From Halothiobacillus sp. (GTDB lineage Bacteria; Pseudomonadota; Gammaproteobacteria; Halothiobacillales; Halothiobacillaceae): a DNA stretch of 60,900 bases. The translations under genes and the position numbers were made by a program. Below the pieces are notes generated by a model, which was given only the letters and a program-made list of their open reading frames with translations, was not told the DNA's origin and did no database searches. The DNA lies in NCBI GenBank assembly GCA_020061705.1, contig JAGUXT010000045.1, positions 1 to 60,900 of the forward strand. The letters run 5' to 3'. Below, in pieces: positions 54,579 to 60,900 of the stretch (position 1 is the first letter of the stretch; each line of letters starts with the position of its first letter).

Positions 54579-55586
54579 ATGCCGCAGCAGACAACCCATC
54601 TTCCAGATGCACTGTTCAGGGCGCTGATTGACGCGCTGCCGGAAAGTATTGCCCTGCTCGACACCCAGGGCGAAATTCTGTGCGTCAATGCCTCATGGAA
54701 TGAATTCGGTCACAGAAACGGCCTGCGCACCCCCAAATCCTCATCCAACTCGCCGCTGCATCAGTTGTCCGCGTTTTGGACTGGGGTCAACTACTTCGAG
54801 GTCTGCCGCAACTCGGTTCTGAATGGGGATGCCGACGCAGAGTCTTCACTCGCAGGGATACTGAGCGTTATTCGCGGCGATACATCAGGCTACTACCACG
54901 AATATCCCTGCCATAGCCCGCAAGAGCGGCGCTGGTTCATGATGAGGGTTGCGCCCCTTGATTGGCACGGCGCGCGTTACTGCATCATCTCGCATCACAA
55001 CATCAGCGAAAGAAAACTGGCCGAGGAGCGCATTGAGGCGCTGGCCCTGCTCGACGGACTTACTGGCATTCCCAACCGCCGCTATTTCGATGCCTTTCTC
55101 GCCCAAGAGTGGAAGCGAGCGAGCCGGATGCAGGCACCACTTGCGCTCATCATGCTCGACATCGACCATTTCAAGGAATTTAACGATCTCTACGGACACC
55201 AGGCCGGAGACGAATGCCTGCGCCGAATCGCGCAAGCTCTGGGCGGATTTGCCCAGCGTGCAGGTGACATAGCCGCGCGCTACGGCGGCGAGGAATTCAT
55301 GCTGGTACTGGGCAACACCACGGCGGACACCGCCGGACAGATCGCAGAAAAAGTGCGCGCTGCCGTCGAGGCACTCGACATTCATCACGCAAGCTCGCGC
55401 TTTGCACATCGCCTTACCGTCAGCCTCGGCGTGAGCGCGGCTCATCCGCACCGAGGCAAAACCCAGCCTGATGGCCTGATCGCCCAAGCTGACAAGGCGC
55501 TCTACGCCGCAAAAACCGCCGGACGGAACCAAGTCGTGAGCGCACCGTCCGAAGCAGGTACACCTGCTACAAGCGAATGCGAGTAA
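54579..55586 (+). CDS. PAS-GGDEF diguanylate cyclase
   Basis: A 335-aa cytosolic enzyme. A PAS domain (about 10-145; ALPESIALLDTQGEILCVN) is followed by a PAC-like stretch and a GGDEF domain with an active GGEEF site. RAGD five residues before it is an inhibitory I-site (RxxD), so product feedback is expected. It makes cyclic di-GMP from GTP. The start has AGGA five bases upstream of the ATG; an earlier ATG at 54543 is less well placed. Confidence 0.92.
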   Translation: MPQQTTHLPDALFRALIDALPESIALLDTQGEILCVNASWNEFGHRNGLRTPKSSSNSPLHQLSAFWTGVNYFEVCRNSVLNGDADAESSLAGILSVIRGDTSGYYHEYPCHSPQERRWFMMRVAPLDWHGARYCIISHHNISERKLAEERIEALALLDGLTGIPNRRYFDAFLAQEWKRASRMQAPLALIMLDIDHFKEFNDLYGHQAGDECLRRIAQALGGFAQRAGDIAARYGGEEFMLVLGNTTADTAGQIAEKVRAAVEALDIHHASSRFAHRLTVSLGVSAAHPHRGKTQPDGLIAQADKALYAAKTAGRNQVVSAPSEAGTPATSECE

Positions 55587-55627
55587 AATTTTCCCCATAC
55601 TCTACATCGCCCATAAAGACGGCTGCC

Positions 55628-56164
55628 ATGACTTTTCCTTCTGACTTCACCTGGGGTGTCGCCACCTCGTCCTACCAGATTGAAGGCTCGCCGCTGGCCG
55701 ACGGCGCGGGTCTGAGCAATTGGCACCGCTTTGCGCTGGAAAGAGGGCGCATCGTCAACGACGATCACGGCGAAACTGCCTGCGACCACTATCGTCGTTC
55801 GCACGATGATGTTGCGCTAATAAAGGAACTGCGCGCGCATCCAACCCTTTGCCACCCTGCACCACCCCTGCACCACTGGGATTTGCCCGCTACGCTGGAA
55901 GACCACGGCGGCTGGCTCAACCGCGACACCGCATACCGCTTCGCCGACTTTACCGAAATCATGACCCGCGCACTGGATGGGCAAATTCAGGACTGGTACA
56001 CCTTCAACGAGCCCTGGGTCATCATGCACGAAGGCTATGTCAACGGCGCACATCCGCCCGGCTTGCACAGCGCCCCCTCGGGCAGCATCCTCGCGCTGCG
56101 CCTTGGCGACATGCCGTTGTGCTTTGATGCCGAGGGGAATGCGCTAGATCGTAGAACAAGCTGA
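55628..56164 (+). pseudogene. Remnant of a GH1 beta-glucosidase
   Basis: The 178-codon frame begins with the family opening MTFPSDFTWGVATSSYQIEG and keeps the catalytic acid motif FNEPWVIMHEG, but a normal GH1 enzyme has about 450 residues. About 40 residues after DDVALIKEL are missing, at a site with the perfect 11-bp tandem repeat CCCTGCACCAC (55855-55876), and everything after HPPGLHSAPSG is replaced by an unrelated tail. The nucleophile Glu is gone. It is a decayed gene, followed four bases later by a palindromic element. Confidence 0.85.
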
Positions 56165-56167
56165 TTA

Positions 56168-56308
56168 GGGCACTTCTATAAATTCGATCAAGGCGATGAT
56201 GACAAGCCAAAATCCGGCGAGAAAGCGCAGCATACATGCAGTATGTGAGCATTTTGAGCCGGATTTTGGCGCAGTCAGCGCGGCTTCAGCGGATTTATAG
56301 AAGTGCCC
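56168..56308. mobile_element. 141-bp MITE-like element with 4-bp flanking duplication
   Basis: Perfect 16-bp terminal inverted repeats GGGCACTTCTATAAAT, flanked on both sides by ATTA (56164-56167 and 56309-56312), which looks like a target-site duplication. Internally GCCAAAATCCGGC pairs with GCCGGATTTTGGC. No reading frame inside. It fills the gap between the GH1 remnant and the amidohydrolase. Confidence 0.82.
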
Positions 56309-56321
56309 ATTACTTTCCGGC

Positions 56322-58202
56322 TCAGGGCGTATCGACCTTGTGAACCACACCGCCGACCACAGAGCCCAGCACCTTGGCGTTGCGCAGCTCGGTCGGTTTC
56401 ATCGCCAGGATGTCGCTATCCAGCACGGTGAAATCGGCGAGTTTGCCGATCACTATGCTGCCTTTCTGGTGTTCTTCGCCCAACAGAAATGCGGCATCGA
56501 TGGTGATGGCTTTCAGGGCGTCCTCGACCCCGATGCGTTCGCTGAGCCCCACCGGCGCGCCGCTGATGCTCAATCGATTCGTGGCGTTGGACATTGCCAG
56601 CAGTCTGTCAACGGGGGTCACGGGGTGATCGCTGTGCAGACCGAAGCGCAGGTCGTGGCGTTTCGCGGTGGCCGCAGCATCGATGAGCGCCCCCTTGACC
56701 GGGCCGCCCATCGACTTCAACCAATCGTCACCCCAGTAGTACACATGATTGATAAGGAAATTCGGTGATACACCCATGCGTTTCATCCAGGCGAACTGCT
56801 CGTCGTTGGCCACTTGCACATGCTGCAGGGTCGTGCGGTGCTCGATCACCGGCGACTCGCGCAGCGCGTCCTGAATCGCGCTCAATACCGCCTGGAGAGC
56901 GCCGTCCGCGTTGACGTGGATCGTCGGCTGTATCCCCAGCTTGTAAAGCGCGACAAGATCGCGCTCCAACGCCTCCGGCTCGTAGTTGTAGATGCCGTTC
57001 GGGCGCCCGTCATAGTAGTAGGGCCACAAGAAAACCGCGGTGCCGCCCTGGCTGGATCCATCCATCACGAACTTCGCGCCGGCCAGGCGGAAGCGGTCGG
57101 TGTTGCGGTTTTGCAGTACCTTCAGCATCTGGAAACCGCCGAGTTTCTGTACCCGTGGATCCTTCAGGACGTCGATCAACACATAGGCGGAGAGGCGTAC
57201 CGGGAAATTGGGGTCCCTGGCGGTTTCCACGGCGGCCTCGTAGCCGTGCGGGATCATGCCGAAGTTCATGTCGGTGATGGTGGTAATGCCCATGCGGCTG
57301 GCCAGTTTGGCGATGGTCCACTGGGCATCGATCATGCGCTGCTTGGTGATGGGCGGAAAAACCTTGGCCATCTGTTGCAGCACTTCCAGTTCTTCGATCC
57401 GTCCGGTGGGTTGTCCATCTTTCCCCTTGATGACGCCCTTGAGATCGGTTGTTTTGTCGAAACCGGCAAGTTTCAGCGCCGCACTGTTCACATAGGCCTG
57501 GTGCATGCTGGCATCCAGAATGAACAGCGGCTTGTTTCCAGTGACAGGATCCAGATCGGCCGTGGTGATATCGTATTTCAGAATGGTTGGATCGTAGCCC
57601 CAGCCGAACACCCACTCGCCGTCCTTCTTGCCGTCGGCAGCCGCCTTGATGCGCGCCTTGATTTCGTCGATCGTCTGCGGCCCCTTGTCAATCACGCCAT
57701 CCGGACGCATCTGCTCCATTTGCCCAAGGTAGGTCGTCATCCATTGCAGACCCGCACTCTGGGCATGGGCATGGGATTCGATAAAGCCTGGATAGATCAC
57801 GGCATTGGCAAAGTCGGAAACGGTGTCATAAGGCATGTCCTTGACCCGATTCTTGACCTGCTCCAGCGTTCCGAGCGCCAGGATTCGGCCGCCCAGAGTG
57901 GCGATGGCCTGAGTCTCCGGGTACATCGGATCCATGGTGATCACCTTCTTCGCGAGGAACACCTTGGCGCGCAATTCGCTCGGCTGCTTGTCTCCCGCGG
58001 CTTCTGGCTTGGTCTGGGACATCGCTGCAATCATGGCGCTGTCCGGCGCATGTGGAACCAGATGCGTGACCCCGCACATGTCGCCCGGGCCATGTGCTGC
58101 CGTTGCGGCAGCTCCCGCCGACTCTGCATGGACGTACATCGTTGCCGAAAGCATCACAATGACGGCCGTCGTGCGCAAGACGTTGCTGATCTTCAAGTTC
58201 AT
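56322..58202 (-). CDS. Exported amidohydrolase (YtcJ/NfdA-like)
   Basis: A 626-aa metal-dependent hydrolase with a signal peptide (cleavage after YVHA-ES). PGFIESHAHAQSAG has the HxH metal pair; the YtcJ-type blocks FILDASMHQAYVNSAAL, GIQPTIHVNADGALQAVL and FGLHSDHPVTPVDRLLAM supply the other His/Asp residues; KGSIVIGKLADFTVLDSDIL is the C-terminal beta-sandwich. Substrate unknown. The ATG at 58202 gives the signal peptide directly at the N-terminus. Confidence 0.87.
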   Translation of the reverse strand: MNLKISNVLRTTAVIVMLSATMYVHAESAGAAATAAHGPGDMCGVTHLVPHAPDSAMIAAMSQTKPEAAGDKQPSELRAKVFLAKKVITMDPMYPETQAIATLGGRILALGTLEQVKNRVKDMPYDTVSDFANAVIYPGFIESHAHAQSAGLQWMTTYLGQMEQMRPDGVIDKGPQTIDEIKARIKAAADGKKDGEWVFGWGYDPTILKYDITTADLDPVTGNKPLFILDASMHQAYVNSAALKLAGFDKTTDLKGVIKGKDGQPTGRIEELEVLQQMAKVFPPITKQRMIDAQWTIAKLASRMGITTITDMNFGMIPHGYEAAVETARDPNFPVRLSAYVLIDVLKDPRVQKLGGFQMLKVLQNRNTDRFRLAGAKFVMDGSSQGGTAVFLWPYYYDGRPNGIYNYEPEALERDLVALYKLGIQPTIHVNADGALQAVLSAIQDALRESPVIEHRTTLQHVQVANDEQFAWMKRMGVSPNFLINHVYYWGDDWLKSMGGPVKGALIDAAATAKRHDLRFGLHSDHPVTPVDRLLAMSNATNRLSISGAPVGLSERIGVEDALKAITIDAAFLLGEEHQKGSIVIGKLADFTVLDSDILAMKPTELRNAKVLGSVVGGVVHKVDTP

Positions 58203-58290
58203 CACGCTAATCCCCTTAAAAAATTGACTCAAATTCTGGAAGCGACGAACCGAAGTCACCTCGACTTCTGCCTCGGATATGCCACCTGGC

Positions 58291-58306
58291 GGCCTGTCGG
58301 ACTATT
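58291..58306 (+). repeat. End fragment of the 89-bp element
   Basis: GGCCTGTCGGACT resembles the element end at 32674 (GCAGCCTGTCGGACT) but diverges afterwards; a short remnant or chance match between the amidohydrolase and the small exported protein. Confidence 0.3.
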
Positions 58307-58329
58307 CGACTTTGAATGAAGCAACCGGA

Positions 58330-58644
58330 TTATGGCTGAACGTTCTTACGAAAATCGAAGGCCTTAACGCACTCAGGTAAATCGTAGTACAACGCCGCTC
58401 TATCGCCAGTCTGCGCACCATAGTCTCGATAAAAGCGTGTGCATTCTTCTCGGCTTTCCTTGAATTTCTTGGCTACGCATTCGTCGATGTACATGGCGCG
58501 CTCAGGTGCAAGCCTCTGCTCCCGAGCCGCCTCGCATTGCGCATCGAGCGCGGCCTGAACCGACTTCCGGTTGGTATCATCAGCGATACAAACCGTAGAG
58601 CCGATCAGAAAAACACCGAAAATCATCACTAGCTGCCTGTTCAT
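58330..58644 (-). CDS. Small exported protein of unknown function
   Basis: A 104-aa protein with signal peptide MNRQLVMIFGVFLIGSTVCIA. The mature part is acidic-basic and helical (ALDAQCEAAREQRLAPERAM) with several Cys that could form disulfides. No family recognised. AGAGGG precedes the ATG. Confidence 0.65.
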   Translation of the reverse strand: MNRQLVMIFGVFLIGSTVCIADDTNRKSVQAALDAQCEAAREQRLAPERAMYIDECVAKKFKESREECTRFYRDYGAQTGDRAALYYDLPECVKAFDFRKNVQP

Positions 58645-58750
58645 TTTCACCCTCTTCGACTGATTAAGATTTCGATTGCACAACAGCCGCACCGCATGGC
58701 GTGGCTGTGGCTCAATGTAACAAGCACCGCGTGCCGCCCGGCGTGAAGCA

Positions 58751-60900
58751 TCAGAACGGAACGATCAGCTTCACCTCGCCGCCATAGCTCTCGGTGTTGT
58801 CGGAGACGCTGCCAAAGACCTCGACGCGGGTGGTGATGTTGTTGCGGGTCAGCAGGTCGACTCCAGCGGAGAGGTTGACATGCGTGCGATCCAGCTCGGT
58901 GCTGGCGGTGAACGCTGGCGTGTTCGCGCCGCCGGCGGCGAAGCGGACTTCGCTGGAGGGCGCGGCATCGCCGATGAACTGGGTCACGCCCAGGGTCAGG
59001 CGCGGCCGCAGCAGGGCGCCGTCGTCAATTTTGATTTCGCCGCCGATTTCGAGCGCGGGCTGAACGCTGACATAGGTGTCGCTGCCCCCGCTGACATTGA
59101 GCCGCAGCTCGCTGTTGCCGGACTCGTTGAATCCGTCCGCGGAGAGATAGTCCACGCCCAGGTCGATGCGCGGCTTGAGATACCAGTCGCCCTGCTCGAT
59201 CAGGTAGGACGCGCGCAGTTGGGTCGATGCGAGCCACATGCGTTGGGTGGCTGTCGTCTGGGTTCCCGTCCAGAAGGTTCGGGCGAGGTCGAAGTCGCCG
59301 CTGCCCAGGGACAAGGCGCCGGAGAGCTCGGCGGCGCCGATGCGTCGGGCGAGGTAGACGCCGCCCTGCACCTGGTGGCCGCTGCTGTCCGCCTGAACAT
59401 CGTTGACGTCGAGGCGGCGATTTTCATAGGACAGGGCGCCGCCGATGCGCCAGTCGGCATCGAGCTTGACCTGTCCGCCGCCGGCGAGCTGCCAGCTGCG
59501 CTCATTGAAACCAAGGTTGTCCCCGGTGCTGCCCTGGTCGAAGTTTCGGGCCTGCACCTGCATCCAACCGCATTGCCCTTGCTGCATGAAGCGAGCCTCG
59601 CCGCTGTGCGCCGAGCAATTGAACAGCTGGTCGCCAAAACGCATGCTCGAAAGCAGGCTGCCGATCTGGTTGTCGATCGCCACCTCGGGACTCAGGGTGT
59701 TCATGACTCCGGCGTAGGCGTGCGCATCGCTGATGGCGATCAGATCGTTGGCAAATGTGCTGCTCAACTCGCCGGCGCTGTACAGGGCGTGGATATTGCG
59801 GGCGAGCGCGTCCTGATTGTCGTTGACGTGAGCGAGGATGCCATTGTTGGCGAAGTGGATGTCGTAGCCCAGATGCAAGCTGCCGTCCGTCGGCTGCGCC
59901 AGGTGGTAGCGCGCCACCGCCGAGGGCGTGACGCTGAGCGCGCCGGGCGCGACGCTCACGCCTCCATCGGCACGGACGAGTTCGACGCTTTGCACGCCAA
60001 GCACCGGCTTCCAGTCATCCGCCAGTTGCACGGCGAGCTTACCGGCCAGCGCGGCATGGCCGCCGACCTCCAGTCGATCGGCTCGCACGTCCACGCCTGT
60101 TTTGCCGGGGACAAGATCAATGGCGAGCACGCCGCCCTGCCCCTGGGTGAGGTCGCCGCTCACACGGGTGGTGCCCACGCTGCCCGCCCCCGCGACAACC
60201 AGGGTGCCCTGATTGTCGAGTTGCGCGACATCCAGAACCGAACCGGCATTGATGATGCCGCCGGAGAGATTACGGAGCGTGATGCTGCTGTCGCTGTTGG
60301 AAGCGGATGAAGTGCTACTGACATTAGGCATGGCGACTGCGGCTTGCGCCGCAGGCGTTGCGGGGGCACAGGCGTTCGCGCCGGTGGAGGTACTGGCATG
60401 GCAGATATTGCCGGTAATGGTGCCGCTGTTTTGCACGCCAACATCGCCCGAGTCCACAAAGACGATGGCGTTGCCGGAGGCGCTGCTGATCGTGCCGGCA
60501 TTGGTGATGACGCTGGGGTTGTCGCCGGCATTCTTGACGACGATGCCCGCGCCGTCGTTGGCGATGGTCGCATCAGGAGACACCCCGCCGCCGCTGACCA
60601 TCGCGCCCTTCTGGATCGTGATGCCGACTGCGCCTTCACCCTTGTAGTAGCTCTGGGCGTAAATACCGTGGGAACCCCGTCCGTCGGCTTGGATGTTGCC
60701 GCTAACATTCACGCTGACCAGCCCCGAACCATCGGTGCCGAGGCTCTGCGCGAACACGCCATGCGCGGCATCGCCGCTGGTGTGGATGTCGCCGCCGACC
60801 GCAACGGTCACCGCGCCGCCGCTTCCGGCTGCGCCGGAACTTCCGGTCTTTAACGTCACGGGATTTCCGGCATCCGGTAGCTGGATGCCGCCCTGCAATC
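58751..60900 (-). CDS. Autotransporter, C-terminal passenger and beta-barrel (partial)
   Basis: At least 715 residues, cut by the window end. The passenger has Gly-rich strand repeats (GDAAHGVFAQSLG, GRGSHGIYAQSYYKG and similar) of a beta-helix; a linker follows, then a roughly 270-residue autotransporter beta-domain ending in KLIVPF with the terminal Phe required for outer-membrane insertion. It would be a type Va surface protein. Passenger function unknown. The promoter and signal peptide lie outside the window. Confidence 0.9.
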   Translation of the reverse strand, partial: LQGGIQLPDAGNPVTLKTGSSGAAGSGGAVTVAVGGDIHTSGDAAHGVFAQSLGTDGSGLVSVNVSGNIQADGRGSHGIYAQSYYKGEGAVGITIQKGAMVSGGGVSPDATIANDGAGIVVKNAGDNPSVITNAGTISSASGNAIVFVDSGDVGVQNSGTITGNICHASTSTGANACAPATPAAQAAVAMPNVSSTSSASNSDSSITLRNLSGGIINAGSVLDVAQLDNQGTLVVAGAGSVGTTRVSGDLTQGQGGVLAIDLVPGKTGVDVRADRLEVGGHAALAGKLAVQLADDWKPVLGVQSVELVRADGGVSVAPGALSVTPSAVARYHLAQPTDGSLHLGYDIHFANNGILAHVNDNQDALARNIHALYSAGELSSTFANDLIAISDAHAYAGVMNTLSPEVAIDNQIGSLLSSMRFGDQLFNCSAHSGEARFMQQGQCGWMQVQARNFDQGSTGDNLGFNERSWQLAGGGQVKLDADWRIGGALSYENRRLDVNDVQADSSGHQVQGGVYLARRIGAAELSGALSLGSGDFDLARTFWTGTQTTATQRMWLASTQLRASYLIEQGDWYLKPRIDLGVDYLSADGFNESGNSELRLNVSGGSDTYVSVQPALEIGGEIKIDDGALLRPRLTLGVTQFIGDAAPSSEVRFAAGGANTPAFTASTELDRTHVNLSAGVDLLTRNNITTRVEVFGSVSDNTESYGGEVKLIVPF

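Noticed and set aside
56814-58319. 501-codon plus-strand frame opposite the amidohydrolase
   Set aside because: Antisense to a gene with intact metal-binding motifs; composition is a mirror of the coding strand.
58880-60310. 476-codon plus-strand frame opposite the autotransporter
   Set aside because: Long antisense frames are common opposite GC-rich, Gly/Ala-rich genes; no domain seen.
1-60900. tRNA, rRNA and CRISPR
   Set aside because: No T-loop-like GGTTCGAATCC sequence on either strand, no rRNA core, and no regularly spaced direct repeats were seen.

Overview
The window is a stretch of ordinary, moderately GC-rich chromosome (no phage, plasmid or complete insertion sequence seen). Gene content and order point to a gammaproteobacterium: ampD-ampE, smc followed by zipA, a gspC-D-E fragment, ntrB-ntrC-glnA, glyQ-glyS, and a rhombosortase with a GlyGly-CTERM protease. 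A genus cannot be named from the sequence alone. A CydA-like membrane complex with c-type cytochromes and a complete modEABC set would fit a respiring, possibly sulfur- or nitrogen-metabolising lineage, but that is inference.

Layout. 1-3.5 kb: a compact minus-strand operon ampD, ampE, histidine phosphatase, RpfE-type protein, recJ (cut by the window edge), every junction overlapping. 3.5-9.5 kb: plus-strand housekeeping genes (rep, a methyltransferase, glutathione peroxidase, pirin, purH) ending in a strong bidirectional terminator. 9.5-15.9 kb: nine minus-strand genes that form an apparent cytoplasmic signalling system: a COG2229-type GTPase, a roadblock/LC7 protein, a winged-helix-like partner, an Aer-like PAS protein, two PhnD-type ligand-binding proteins without signal peptides, a pseudo-receiver protein, a V4R-like protein and a TPR-like protein. 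16-21 kb: queF diverging from smc-zipA. 21-30 kb: rhodanese, a DsbD_2/SafE-type membrane protein, gspC-D-E with an unexpected thiS, glmU and an orphan ParA. 30-32.6 kb: rhombosortase and its likely substrate, a subtilisin with a GlyGly-CTERM tail, overlapping tail to tail, with a separate propeptide-like gene. 33-39 kb: rsuA and the nitrogen control genes ntrC, ntrB and glnA; glnA has a recognisable sigma-54 promoter and NtrC sites. 39-44 kb: modEABC, ung, pdxH. 44-48 kb: a three-gene CydA-like/cytochrome c operon and a Tll0287-like haem protein. 48-51 kb: glyQS. 51-56 kb: a glucan hydrolase-like gene, an orphan sugar-ABC ATPase, a diguanylate cyclase and a decayed GH1 gene. 56-60.9 kb: an amidohydrolase, a small exported protein and the C-terminal part of an autotransporter.

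A second layer consists of small palindromic elements in the intergenic DNA. A ~100-bp element occurs four times in one orientation, three times within about 10 bp of the stop codon of a minus-strand gene. A 141-bp element has 16-bp perfect inverted ends and an ATTA flanking duplication. There is also an 89-bp element with 20-bp perfect ends, a run of four perfect hairpins downstream of glnA, and two other repeat types. No tRNA, rRNA, CRISPR array or replication origin was recognised.

The most interesting parts are the 9.5-15.9 kb GTPase/roadblock/PhnD-like cluster, the CydA-like/cytochrome c operon, and the rhombosortase-protease-propeptide module.
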